Below are positions 12,130-22,372 of a stretch of DNA of 64,000 bases, one piece after another. A program made the position numbers and the translations under genes. Under the pieces are notes generated by a model, which did not search any database, was not told where the DNA came from, and was given only the letters and a program-made list of their open reading frames with translations. How positions within the stretch are numbered: the first letter of the stretch is position 1; each line of letters opens with the position of its first letter. This stretch comes from Alentia gelatinosa (Eukaryota; Annelida; Polychaeta; Phyllodocida; Polynoidae), in contig OX465581.1 of NCBI GenBank assembly GCA_950022655.1, forward strand, positions 106,747,125-106,811,124. Direction: 5' to 3'.

Positions 12130-15100
12130 TCAGGTTTTATACTTTTGTAAATACCTTGTAAATTTATGATGAAGGTAATGTTCATGTGATTGCAGCCTGA
12201 GGATTATCAATACATATTTTGACATAATAGCATAGCCCTGGGCTATGATAAATTATGAAAACAAAGTTTAAGGTACATTTCCTCGTCTGCCAGCACACCT
12301 GAGGTGTTCTCTTCAAGGTTTCAAAGTCCTCAAAGGTCACCGGGTGATAAATTCATAACGTGGATTCTAAGAGTTGAGCGACTCGGTTAAGAGTTGCTCG
12401 CGAACATCCCGAGATCGTGGGTGGGTGTGTAAGGTGTCACTGTTAGGTGATGGCCCCATCGTTCTTGAAGACGCTCCCTGGTGGCGCACAGGGGCACTAC
12501 GGTGTCGCGTGGCACATTTTCCCATTGAGTGTTGTGATGAATGATCTGTCTTGCCGCTGTCTCACTCCTCCTCCCTTAGGACCACGCCCCGGGTTCTTGC
12601 TCTGTCAAAATCACGGAGCTGCGTATCTTCAGGATGGTGACAGGCTAAAAAGTCAAAGTTTTCATTCAGGTTTTCACTTAAGATCCGCTGCCTACTAACG
12701 GGCTTTCCTTAAGATGAAAATAACCAGTTGAAAGTTTTGGAGTAATACTCTATATTTCTAAGCGAATCTTACATATGGCATGGCAATGAAGTAAAAAAAG
12801 ACGCCATTTCCACACAGAGAGATAAAAGCGAGGCATGCCTCCAATCTTAGATTCCTGTGGGACCTGTTGCAGCGCGTGCTAAAATGTCGTGTTCAAACAT
12901 TAAATATGATGGTTATAACCAGCCTTTCTCTGCTGTTATAAGCACGTTCCTGTTAAACACAAACATCAATTAGAGTACGTAGAAAATCCATACATCTACC
13001 ACAGGGCACCCTCTAATCAGCTCCCTTAGTGTGACTACCATGATAATCATGTTTATGTATACCACATAATTACTTCAACTTTTGACAGGCTAAACTTCAT
13101 AGCAGGTTGAAAAGTGGGATGTGACATTGACTAATGGTCAAACCTACACGCTTCCGTACGCCTGCACTGACTTAAAACTAGTAAAGGTACTACCAGGGTA
13201 AAAAAAAAACCACCACACAACAACAACGTTGCGTGATTACACTACTCGCATGTGGCGGCCGTAAAATGAGGAGAGTTTAAACAGGTGGACCCGTAGGCCT
13301 GATTGACTCGGTGGGAGTTAATATTTACCTGTGCCCGGCACCCGAACCCACTCGGCATCCGAGCCTCCTCTCTCACCTATACCACCAGCGCGCCATCACA
13401 AATACATTCATCTGTATCACCATGAGCGGACATGTGTTCGCCCACTGCCAACAGGCAGCTTTTTCCGCTCCCTTCCCTGTTATCTCCATGGCGAGTAGCC
13501 AAAGCCCCTGTGGCAAGACCTCGCTGGCAGAGAGAGCACGAGGTGGGTGGGTGTGTGGGGAGGGGGAGGGGGCACGTACACCAGTGTCCGTGGGAACCTG
13601 CTCTTGTCACGTGACCAAATCGCTTGCTTTAAGTTGGCCTGGTATGATTCATGGTCGCAATCACACCTCAAGGCTCTACCAGATATAATGGCCCCGATTC
13701 CTCTTTGAGTGATTTCCTTCGCCTTGAATGGTAGAACAGCAAACAAGGCGTCAATGGTTTTAATGATAGGTGAGAGAAGAAACCAGGGGATTCATGTGAT
13801 GTGTGAATATTGTTCGGCATAATATGATATACCTGCTCCTGACTTTGATTCAGAAGCGTCATTACTCTCCAGCTATTTAGAATTTATCATTTTACAGGGG
13901 CCTATGAAAGAAGGAGGATACCCCCGATTATGAAAGTGGGGAGGGCGGACTATGTTTGGGGTCCCTAATTTTCGGTCTATAAGTCCTTGTCCCTAATTTC
14001 AAAATCATTCTTATACTCTTGCAGTAGCAGATTTGATACAGAGTGTATCAATTGAGAGCCCCTACTATTACAATACACACACGTCCTTATAAATGTATAC
14101 ACTCACATGTGTGATACAGAAGAGACAATGGGAAGTATCACATCACAAGTTTGAGGTCCACTTTTAGAGACCTTCCTGTCCTGTTACCTTCATGGTGACA
14201 GATTGTGATTATTGTGTTTAAAATAAATTCTTATTCTGGAAAACTAATATACATAAAATACATTAAGAATATATATGCTAAGAAATTCGTTCAGATTGGA
14301 TTTTTTTCGTGTATGCTTCCAGTTATCATTCACCCATTAAGTCCAGTTAATAATGGTCATTATTCAAATGGGAAATATAGAGGTGAGGCATAGAAGGTAC
14401 AATGAATATAATGGGTACGTTTAAACAAGATATGAGGCTTTAATTTAGCGGGGTTCATAAAGGCGATATAATCAAAAGTAAAAGACCAATTCAAAGTACT
14501 CAACACCACCGATATATTAGCATATTTCTGAGTAAGTTATTAGTCGTATACTAGACAGGGTTTGGTCATTCGCTAACACCTGGTATAATCGTCACTGCTA
14601 TTTAGCGAGATATTTTAGATTGTGTATTCAAATTAATTTCATCCGGAGATATCTTCAATCAGATGTAAGCCGTGGAACACATTATGGAATTACTCTTTGA
14701 AAAGTCAAAATAATTTAAGGATATATTCATTAAGATATAAAATTATTATCATTATTATTATTTTTTTGTTAATTTTTAAATCAGTACATTCACTCTGCTG
14801 CAGTCCTTCTACTGTACATCAAGGATGTATTCCATCCACACTCTTGCAACTGGATTACTCTTTAAAATTATTAGTAGACCCAGATGACGTTTCTATAAAC
14901 ACCGTGCACTCAAGCTGATGCTACCTTGATAATGACAGTTTTCAGTCAGATTTGAATCATGTTGCTATGGCTTCTTTAGGGAACTATTGTTCTGAGTGTT
15001 AAAACAAGATTATTTGAACGTGGCTGAGACACCTCTGTTGCAAGCCGATGCAAAAATAAAATTCTGATTGTTAAAACAGGTAATCCTACCATGCAAACCG

Positions 15101-15344
15101 GTCCTTGATCTTGTTCCCCACTCACCAAACATATGAGTATCGGAATGGTGTCATACCGATCACATTTTTCGGGTTAAACTTAAATTGTTATCAGGAGGTT
15201 GGTTAATTAATTAATTGATGAACACATTTTAAGTAAGCTATAGGAATAGGTCTATGTGTAATCATTATGTATATAACGTGGCCTGTAGTACCTATTCATA
15301 AGCACCCATCATATCCTCTATGATTCATAGGTGAAGAAAATATT

Positions 15345-15471
15345 CGATGGTTTGTAGACAGGTGGCCGTAAACCAAGAGCATTTGACCCGTTTTAATAGA
15401 CCAATGCCAGGGACTGTATTATGTCATCAAACTTGAGTGGTTTACGGAGTCGCCTGTCCACGAAGCCATCG
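15345..15471. repeat. Imperfect inverted repeat, MITE-like hairpin
   Basis: CGATGGTTTGTAGACAGG and the adjoining CCGTAAACCA on the left pair with TGGTTTACGG and CCTGTCCACGAAGCCATCG on the right, with several mismatches and short bulges. The loop side adds CATTTGA/TCAAACT. The 127-bp form is like a small foldback element, but no second copy was seen in the window. Confidence 0.55.
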
Positions 15472-16058
15472 TTTGTTATAGTCATCATCCATCGTCCCCA
15501 ATGAATTAAACTCAAGAATTGCCATATTCAAAGGTATATCAATAGGGACTATTTTGTTTGTTCTATAGCACAAATTGACCATCTTCACGTATACAATGAC
15601 TTTGAAGCCGTTCACTATAGTGACAGTTGTATATAGTACCTAATAGTGGTTTTTTTTAAATTTTTTTGAATTCACCTTTTTTCATTAGAATTTCTGATAA
15701 ATTCCTTATGCTATAAATAACGTTGATTGTAATTTATATTGGGATCTGCACCCTTGAACAGATGAAACGCCAGATCGGAAAAATATTACCTTTATGTTTT
15801 CATTCCTGTTAGAGTATCGATATTCGTGGGGTGACAATTTAACATTCACGCGGTGTATACCATGTAGGAACATTTATTATAATAACGTAATATTGAGTAC
15901 CTCCCCACTTAATATTAATCAGATTATGTACAATTATTGCTAACAGACTAATAATAATTTGGATCAATGTGGATCATGTTCTAATCAAATGACAGATAAT
16001 ACATGTTTATGTTAACAACTCGTGACCTTTCCTATGTGCGATAGTTATACGCGGAAAG

Positions 16059-16062
16059 AAAA
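16059..16062 (-). terminator. RNA polymerase III terminator for tRNA-Ile
   Basis: On the minus strand a TTTT run lies about eight bases past the mature 3' end of the tRNA, followed by CTTT. Short T runs at this distance are the normal Pol III stop signal, so this supports an expressed tRNA gene. Confidence 0.7.
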
Positions 16063-16069
16063 TGGTGTC

Positions 16070-16143
16070 TGGCCAATGTGGGGGTCGAACCCACGACATT
16101 CGCGTTATTAGCACGACGCTCTAACCAACTGAGCTAACCGGCC
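16070..16143 (-). tRNA. tRNA-Ile (anticodon AAU)
   Basis: Read on the minus strand, these 74 bases fold as a complete cloverleaf. The seven-base-pair acceptor stem begins GGCCGGT and pairs with ATTGGCC, with two G-U pairs, followed by discriminator A. The D stem is GCTC/GAGC, the anticodon loop is CTAATAA giving AAU, the variable loop has five bases, and the T stem GTGGG/CCCAC encloses TTCGAAC. The internal A box (TAGCTCAGTTGG) and B box (GGTTCGAAC) are intact. No CCA is encoded and there is no intron, as expected for a nuclear eukaryotic gene. AAU (read as IAU) is the usual animal isoleucine decoder. The complete stems and the T run just downstream argue for a functional gene and not a tRNA-derived SINE; no SINE body follows it. 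Confidence 0.95.
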
Positions 16144-17322
16144 ACCTAGCATCCAATGGTATTGATTGAAAGTATAACGTAGTAAAATGGGAAATTAAAA
16201 AAAAAGATAGAAAAGGAACGTATTCACTTTTTTATCTTGTGCGATAAAGACGACTGGACACGTATATCAGAACATTTACAAGAATACAGTTATATCTGTA
16301 ATGAATCATTCAGCTCTTGGTGGGGCCGCTGAAAATCCACAAAGTGACGACACTGACACTCACTGTCATTATCAGATAACTTTGTAAACAACATGGATCA
16401 ACAAAAATTAGATTTAAAAGCATGAATCACCAATAGTGTTCTATATCAGCATTTGACTGCGTAGAATGGATCCCTAATTCAGCCACATTCAAGCTGTAGC
16501 TGTCCCACAGAATACCTCGCCACATCTAAAATATACAGAATGAAGAGACAGCTTTGCCAAAGCAAAATACCACTAAGAGGGTACTCGGAATATAAGGGGG
16601 GGGGGGGGGGGATTTAACAATGTCACGAGCGAGAGCATGTGTTCAGACATACTGAGGATCAAAATTAGTGACACTATCTGACTTGCTCATTATTAGCCGA
16701 TTCATTCCAATCAATTATTACCTATGGAGAGTTTATATGCACAGAACCGGGCTGCATAGAACGTACGTTAGATTATATAAGTTCCACTTACCAATGACAA
16801 GCAAATAGTCAAATGGAACAAAAGCGGCTGTTATCACTTATTAGTACGTGTACATTCAAAGTAGAGCTATGATTTCCAGAGAGATATAATTTGAACATAC
16901 TTACTTCATTAAAATTCTAACTGTAAAAGTTATCCCTGAGAATTCATAGTTCATCAGGCTCTATGAATTAAATGTACCAATTCCAAATTCCAGTGAATGT
17001 TCGTCAACACAATCTTACGAATACTAAACTCACCTCGGCTCCTTATGACTGGAGTCTTTGGCAGTCTCTGTGATGCACGTGCAAGCTGGAGAAGCTGTGA
17101 AATTCTTTGCACTTGGCAAATCGTCATCTTCTTGTTCATTGATACAACTTCTCTCACTTTATAACCTTCAAACAACAAAGATGTGATGTATAAGAACTCA
17201 GGCCACGCAGCTATATACATGGTTGATGACATGTCAGGCCAAAAAGATGTTTGTTTCTGGTTACTTGAGGTGTTGAGGTTTTTCCTTGATTTGATATATA
17301 CATTTAGAGTACCTACACGCTT
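16144..17322. other. AT-rich sequence between tRNA and LINE relic
   Basis: Contains a 16-G run and an unassigned minus-strand frame of 123 codons (16954-17325). Probably partly 3' flank or untranslated part of the LINE relic that ends at 17323. Confidence 0.45.
16596..16611. repeat. Poly-G tract (16)
   Basis: Uninterrupted run of 16 G in an AT-rich neighbourhood, about 450 bp upstream of the tRNA gene on the minus strand. Confidence 0.95.
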
Positions 17323-17475
17323 CATAAGTTGGCGTATTCCGATCTTGATGATTTTAAGAGTTTTTTCAGATTAACTTTTACACCTTCAATACTATTTCTA
17401 TTTCTCAGATCAGCAGTCTGTTTATTCCAGGCTTTTGCAGATTTAAACATAACAGAGGGCTAGCTAGCTTTCAGT
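17323..17475 (-). pseudogene. LINE reverse transcriptase C-terminal fragment
   Basis: The minus strand reads PSVMFKSAKAWNKQTADLRN and then SIEGVKVNLKKLLKSSRS before a stop at 17323-17325. This resembles the common LINE C-terminus in which a (S/R)xxFxSAxxWNxLPxDLR box is followed by a basic FKxxLKxxLL tail. An in-frame stop lies just upstream (TAG near 17460). It is on the same strand as the RT palm fragment at 18225-18349 and in the right order to be its 3' end. The intervening sequence contains a hairpin/TIR repeat and a MITE-like unit, which fits nested insertion into an older LINE copy. Confidence 0.65.
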
Positions 17476-17527
17476 GGAGCATCAAAGAGAAGGGTTGCCC
17501 GGGGGGTAGGCTGTTGATAGTATAGAT

Positions 17528-17785
17528 GGGAACTCACAAGATGAAAATAACTTGGTCCGTCTTCCACCAAGTTTGACCACAGGGTGAATTACTCTGTTAT
17601 CGAACGAAGTGGAGTACAGACCAAGTTATTTTCAACTCGTGGGTTTCTGATTTTATTTCACCCTGTATAACATTACAAAATAAATCACCCAAATAGCCAT
17701 TGAGTATTGGGTACACTACCTTCACGGCCGTGGAGCATAAGTTCCTAACGTTAAGGCTATGTATAAAAATACCGGGGTGGGATAT
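17528..17785 (+). mobile_element. Composite hairpin + TIR repeat, copy 1
   Basis: First of four dispersed copies, all in the same orientation. Bases 17528-17646 form an imperfect hairpin in which ATGAAAATAACTTGGTC pairs with GACCAAGTTATTTTCA. From about 17639 a ~147-bp module begins GTGGGTTTCTGATTTTAT, continues with TTCACCCTGTATAACAT and CCATTGAGTATTGGGTAC, and ends with AATACCGGGGTGGGATA. The module ends pair with each other (TTATTTCACCC with GGGGTGGGATA). No coding frame. It lies inside the remains of a minus-strand LINE. Confidence 0.8.
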
Positions 17786-17860
17786 CATTTAATCTGTTAA
17801 AGCTGCCGTTATTAGTTAAGTGATCTTGGTGTCTCTCAATGAGTAGGTTTATAGGTTCAT

Positions 17861-18160
17861 GGACGCCTTGAGCCCAGGACGATTTGAGCCCTGGACGCCT
17901 TGAGCCTACCCTGTGGACGCCTTGAGCCTACCCCGTTTTGGTTGCCTTGAGCCTCTAGATGTAATAACTTTGAAAAGTGCACTTATACTGGTTTATAGTC
18001 ATATACACTCAATCCTAACCCTTACCCAAACCTTTTCTAACCCTAACCCACCAATCGCAACTAAAATGGGGTAGGCTCAAGGCGACCACGGGGTAGGCTC
18101 AAGGCCTCCACGTTTTCGCGCTGACAGGAGGCTCAAACGGTAAAAGGTTCAAGGTGTTCA
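17861..18160 (+). mobile_element. MITE-like unit, left copy of an opposed pair
   Basis: This ~300-bp unit starts with GGACGCCTTGAGCC and ends with a degenerate reverse complement of it (GGTTCAAGGTGTTCA), so it carries terminal inverted repeats. Near the left end GGACGCCTTGAGCC(TACCC) is repeated about four times, and near the right end the reverse complement GGGTAGGCTCAAGGC appears twice, giving subterminal inverted repeats. The centre has a short CCTAACCC-rich stretch that resembles telomeric repeat sequence but is too short to be one. No coding frame. A second unit in opposite orientation lies at 18393-18662. Confidence 0.75.
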
Positions 18161-18224
18161 ATTCCTGGTTTATATTACTGTTTTTATGGATCTGTTTTGT
18201 AGACATCAGCTTCCCTGATGTCTG

Positions 18225-18349
18225 TAAACGTTTAATAAAGCACAGCGTCATCTGCATATAATTTTACCCTGCAGTGCTGTAGACCCACGCCTATATTGTT
18301 TATAAACACCAGGAAAAAAAGCGGGCCGAGAATCCACCCTTGCAGAAAT
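18225..18349 (-). pseudogene. LINE reverse transcriptase palm fragment
   Basis: The minus strand encodes QGWILGPLFFLVFINNIGV followed after a few residues by VKLYADDAVLY. This matches the QGS-LGP-LF-YIND...LYADD signature of non-LTR reverse transcriptases, with the QGS serine changed to W and the frame closing at a stop just after the YADD box. It lies between two opposed MITE-like units (17861-18160 and 18393-18662). The C-terminal relic at 17323-17475 on the same strand is probably the downstream part of the same element, separated by later insertions. Confidence 0.75.
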
Positions 18350-18392
18350 AATATTGATAATTGATAATGGGAATCGGACGCATTTAGCCTTC

Positions 18393-18662
18393 TAAGTTCA
18401 ACCGTTTGAGTCTCCTGTCAGCGCGAAAACATGGACGCTTTCAGCCCACCCTGTGGACGCCTTGAGCCTCCACCTATTTTAGCTCCGACTGGCGGGTTTG
18501 GGTTAGAATTGGGTAGGGTCAGGGTCAGGGTTGTATATATATGACTATAAACCATTTTATGTGCACTTTTCAAAGTCTTTACACCTAGAGGCTCAAGGCC
18601 ACCAAAAGAGGGTAGGCTCAAGGCGTCCACACAAAGGTTCAAGACGTCCAGGGCTCAAGGCC
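18393..18662 (-). mobile_element. MITE-like unit, right copy in inverted orientation
   Basis: The reverse complement of this stretch aligns along almost its whole length with 17861-18160. Shared blocks include GTTTTCGCGCTGACAGGAG, the CTTTGAAAAGTGCAC core, TGGTTTATAGTCATATA, the CCCTAACCC-like centre and the GGACGCCTTGAGCC subterminal repeats. Substitutions and small indels are frequent, so the copies are old or belong to slightly different subfamilies. Together the two copies form a ~800-bp inverted repeat around an RT fragment, which could extrude as a large cruciform. Confidence 0.75.
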
Positions 18663-18981
18663 ATAATGAATAAAAGACCCACCAATTCTTATAATTCTGA
18701 ATCACAGGTTACAACTTTTTGCAAGATGATGCACATACTACTTTTCGATTTCTAAATAAATATATGAGGATATGAATAGGAAGATAGTGTCGATCCATCT
18801 CATAACATACTATCAGGCAGTGATTAGTAGAAGTGCCAGTTTATTAAATAGCTTCAATGGAAATGTTTTTAGTTTTCTTCTCAAAGACCAACCACTGCGG
18901 AATTTGTATTTTAATCTAATTTACCCGTTACGGTAGGTAAACTATAATTAAGTCAATAGCAAATGTTTTTTGTATCGACAA

Positions 18982-19119
18982 GGTAAGACAACTGACCACT
19001 GAGACAACTGACACACTGTTTTCGTCTATGTCACTTGTCTTGTGTCAGTTGATATTTCGGTCTGTTTTCCCGCTCCCTCAAACAATTGGTCAGTTGTCTC
19101 ACTGGCAAGTTGTCTCACC
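18982..19119. mobile_element. Short palindromic MITE (138 bp)
   Basis: The left end GGTAAGACAACTGACCACTG, followed by AGACAACTGAC, pairs with the right end GTCAGTTGTCTC...AGTTGTCTCACC over roughly 32 bases with a few mismatches. Each arm also carries GAGACAACT twice. The ~75-bp centre has no coding potential. The form is that of a miniature inverted-repeat element; target duplication is not clear. Confidence 0.65.
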
Positions 19120-19316
19120 CTAGTGTGGAGCATTTTATAGGGCAAATTCTATCTCACAAAGGGAACAGGCAAAAGAAGACTACCCGGTATGAAATTGGGT
19201 GAATATTCATGTCATACCTAGAAATATCATCATTAAATGTTTTAATCTATTTATGTTTTACTATCTGAAAATCCGATTTTGTGTTGTTTGTTTCAATTTT
19301 ATTCTTATTCCGACGA

Positions 19317-19341
19317 CCCCCCCCCCCCCCCCCCCCCCCCC
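19317..19341. repeat. Poly-C tract (25), longest homopolymer
   Basis: Uninterrupted run of 25 C. The minus strand is therefore a 25-G run able to form a G-quadruplex. Confidence 0.95.
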
Positions 19342-19395
19342 GCCGGACCTAACTATAATAGCCTATAAATGATAAAGGCATTAGTTGAGAATAGG

Positions 19396-19529
19396 GCTTA
19401 GCCAATATTGCATGCTAAAAAGTCAGACTTTTACTTTTTCCACAGTGAAAAGTCAAGGCTTAGCCATTTTTGCATGCTAAGAAGTTAGACCTAGATCTAG
19501 ACTTTTTCTTCGATGCAGAAAAGTCAGGA
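19396..19529. repeat. Degenerate tandem duplication, period about 62 bp
   Basis: GCTTAGCCAATATTGCATGC with following TAAAAAGTCAGAC at 19396 recurs at 19458 as GCTTAGCCATTTTTGCATGC with TAAGAAGTTAGAC. Each copy ends with a GAAAAGTCA segment. Non-coding. Confidence 0.6.
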
Positions 19530-19589
19530 CAGTTTTTACACTTGGTTGAATGAAATTTGAAGTAACTGACCTTTTTTGGCTGGCAAAAA

Positions 19590-19620
19590 AGTGTGTGTGT
19601 GTGGGGGGGGGGGGGGGGGG
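19590..19620. repeat. GT repeat running into poly-G (18)
   Basis: A short GT run leads directly into 18 G (19603-19620). The open frames over it (CVCGGGGGG and its antisense) are artefacts. Confidence 0.95.
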
Positions 19621-20679
19621 CACCTGGCCATTCTGACGCCACTGAATATTGGGTCAGAAGTCCTAGGCAGCGGAACCAGACTGTCTCAGATGTCTCAGAT
19701 TGGTGGGTCAGTTGCCCAACATAGTACTGGCCAGTCAACAATGAAGTCACTTGTCTGATATTCCTCGAATCTATGTGATGGATTTAGGTAGAAATCTCAC
19801 CACTACACATTTACCGAAGAGAGAGTTCTTTTACTTCCCACAGCTAGTGATTGACAAGTAACTCCCCTCCTCACTCCCTGTTGTAGTGTTGACATGTTGT
19901 TCAATTCAATTGTATGAGCAATGCCTAGAATGAAGTACCGTATACTACATGTGGTAATATTCCCACAATCTAATAAAATAAGACCACGGCATATCTTTCC
20001 CATGTTGCTCCACACATCGTATGCCTAGTTAGCATAGAATCAGTGTATGTTGTCGACCAACACGTGAGTCTTTCAGTTTGATTTTCGAAATCCTTTGACC
20101 GGACTCATGGGCGATAATAGGGGTTTTAATGTTATTTCATCGTTATAATACATGCCGGGTGCCGTTACGTGATATAAATATGGATTTCTTTATCAAGTAA
20201 GCATCTCGTGATATGAACTCATCGTGTAACTGATATATCCTAGGCTTAAAGAGAGATTGTGCTGGAATTACCGTGCACAGCTTACCTTACACACGGACCG
20301 TCCACGAGCAGTGTAAACTTCCGGTTGTTATTGGCGCTGGCAGATGCTTTGTGTTTCGCGCTTCGCCCAGTCGGTCGTTGGACACTCTTGGTTAACGCAG
20401 TTCGGGTTAAGCCATTCGGTCAAACTTAGCACTATACGTTGAAATATTACGAGACGTAATTGATATTAGCCCTCTAAGAACACGACCTTATCGCCATGGC
20501 CCAGGAGTACCGGTAACGCTACTACCTGTACTATACTGTACTAAGGCTCAAAGTCCAAGTACCGTACCGAACCCCGGTACCGGTGTCTTCAACTTCAAGG
20601 TGGGCCTACCGTGGCCAGTGTAGGGCCTTCCCGGCCCTGTCCCAAGGAGATAATATAGAGGAAACCTATGACAGTTCAG

Positions 20680-20952
20680 GGTCAGAGCTCGTATCCCATC
20701 GAGTATGAATCGCGTAGTAATTCACAAGGCGAAGCCGCGTGAATTACGTAGCCATTCAAACGAGATGGGATTGAGCTCTGACCATGAACTTGAATGGGTT
20801 TCTGAATTTATCTCACCCTTCACATTGACTAATGAGCAAATATTTGTGCCTAATCCCCCATTGGATATTTTTCCTAAATATTTCATGGGCGTTGGATACG
20901 AGTTCCCAATGTTAAGTCTATGGAGAAAAAATACCGGGGGTGAGATAAAGGG
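20680..20952 (+). mobile_element. Composite hairpin + TIR repeat, copy 2
   Basis: Bases 20680-20783 form a long hairpin. The left arm starts GGTCAGAGCTCGTATCCCAT and the right arm ends GGGATTGAGCTCTGACC, with a loop around AAGGCGAAGCCGC and inner stem AATTCAC/GTGAATT. The conserved module follows at 20794-20952: GGGTTTCTGAATTTATCTCACCC at the left and AATACCGGGGGTGAGATAAA at the right, with GGATACGAGTTCCCAATGTT inside. Module ends are inverted repeats (TTATCTCACCC / GGGTGAGATAA). The outer stem sequence differs from those of copies 1 and 3, although pairing is kept. Confidence 0.8.
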
Positions 20953-21407
20953 TGAATACGGGTACTTGACCTAGCTACCTGTACAATCCAGGCGTGAGCC
21001 ATAACTAATAAAACTTATTAAAAGTGGAGGTCTGAGGAATTGGTGATTGTATGGTGTACCAGAAATAATGTTTGAGAAAGTGTCTTCCCATTTTGTCCCT
21101 ATCTGTGCTTCCCCATGGAGGTATGCGCGGGATTTGGACTCCTTAGGATAATTGGCAAGGGGATCAGTGGACGTATGAGTAAACAGGGGTGGGTTGGTGA
21201 AAGGGTGTAAATGTAAAAGGGTGTATGATTGAAAGTGAATGTATGGGTCTGCTTCCTCTTGAAGACACGTGCTAGGAACAACGAAAACCTTAATGCACAC
21301 ATCTGCCTTTGATTTGTCCATGTCCTTAGGCCTATGTGATTTAATAATTCACACTTTATAGATACCGTATAATATCTAACAGGCATTATTTAATTTTCAG
21401 GGGTGGA

Positions 21408-21423
21408 GGGGGGGGGGGGGGGG
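21408..21423. repeat. Poly-G tract (16)
   Basis: Uninterrupted run of 16 G, preceded by GGGGTGGA. Confidence 0.95.
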
Positions 21424-21862
21424 CAGACTATGCGTTAAACTCTTTGAAAAGGGGGAAAGGGTGTCCCCAAAATTAATTACCTAATTTGCTAACAGTCCTT
21501 GTCTGGGTCCTCGACTCAGGCAGTTGCAGAAATGGCAATTTGACTGGTTGCAGGTGGGTTACAGAAAACTATCCATAGACTGAATGTAACCCAAACCTTT
21601 TAATTGTTATTTGTTGTTATTGCACGCTCTTTCATCAATGATGAACATATCATTGCTCTTAGTTATCACGGGAAAGCCGATAGTTGTCCTACTATTGCAG
21701 TAAAACCCACAATTATCACAGAAACTGACACACTTGTTATAATTTACATTCACGCAACAGCTTGTTTGTTGAACTTGGGGCAATGGAGAATCTCTACTAG
21801 CAGAATGAGGGGCATGAATGATTTATTGTATCATTACTTGGGTAACAATACTGGAATGATTC

Positions 21863-21877
21863 GGGGGGGGGGGGGGG
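21863..21877. repeat. Poly-G tract (15)
   Basis: Uninterrupted run of 15 G in AT-rich sequence. Confidence 0.95.
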
Positions 21878-22372
21878 CATTCGCTGGGAGAATTATAGCA
21901 AAATATACATCCATGTGTTGTATTTTTCTCCCAGGTTTGAGTCAACTAATGTGTTGGTCAATCCACTGTGGATAACCTTTGGGGTTATGTTTTGGGGAAA
22001 ATATTTCCGCGTTGGTCGCCACGTACAGCTAGGAAAAATATACACCCATCTTTTAAATCATCATTTGTAGAGCAGGCACACAAGTAATCGCTTGGTTATG
22101 ATTAGCTAGAACCCCCTACCGATATTTCATAATGAAGACCCAACTCAGTACAAGAAAGCAACTTTTCAGATCTTTTATTGCATGGTTACGTTACCCGAAG
22201 GCAATTGTATTTCAGTCGATTACATTAGTTCATGTAATCTGAGTTCTGAGGATCAATGAACAAAATGTAAATTAATCCAATCCTGATGTAGTAAAGTTCT
22301 GGTATCAAGAATATGTCTGTGATAATTAAATTCTGATATTAAATACACTGTCCATTTCAGATCTCTTCTTTA

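Larger units (their letters stand above)
10631..15344. other. AT-rich gene-free sequence with a few GC-rich patches
   Basis: GC-rich patches at about 11160-11480, 11520-11740 and 13260-13620 interrupt AT-rich DNA. Their open frames (up to 125 codons) match no family I know and lack flanking splice or translation signals. A TA block (11850) and a small palindrome (12095) are listed separately. Confidence 0.5.

Noticed and set aside
18000..18050. Telomere-like CCTAACCC words
   Set aside because: Only two or three imperfect units within the centre of a MITE-like element; not a telomere or interstitial telomeric array.
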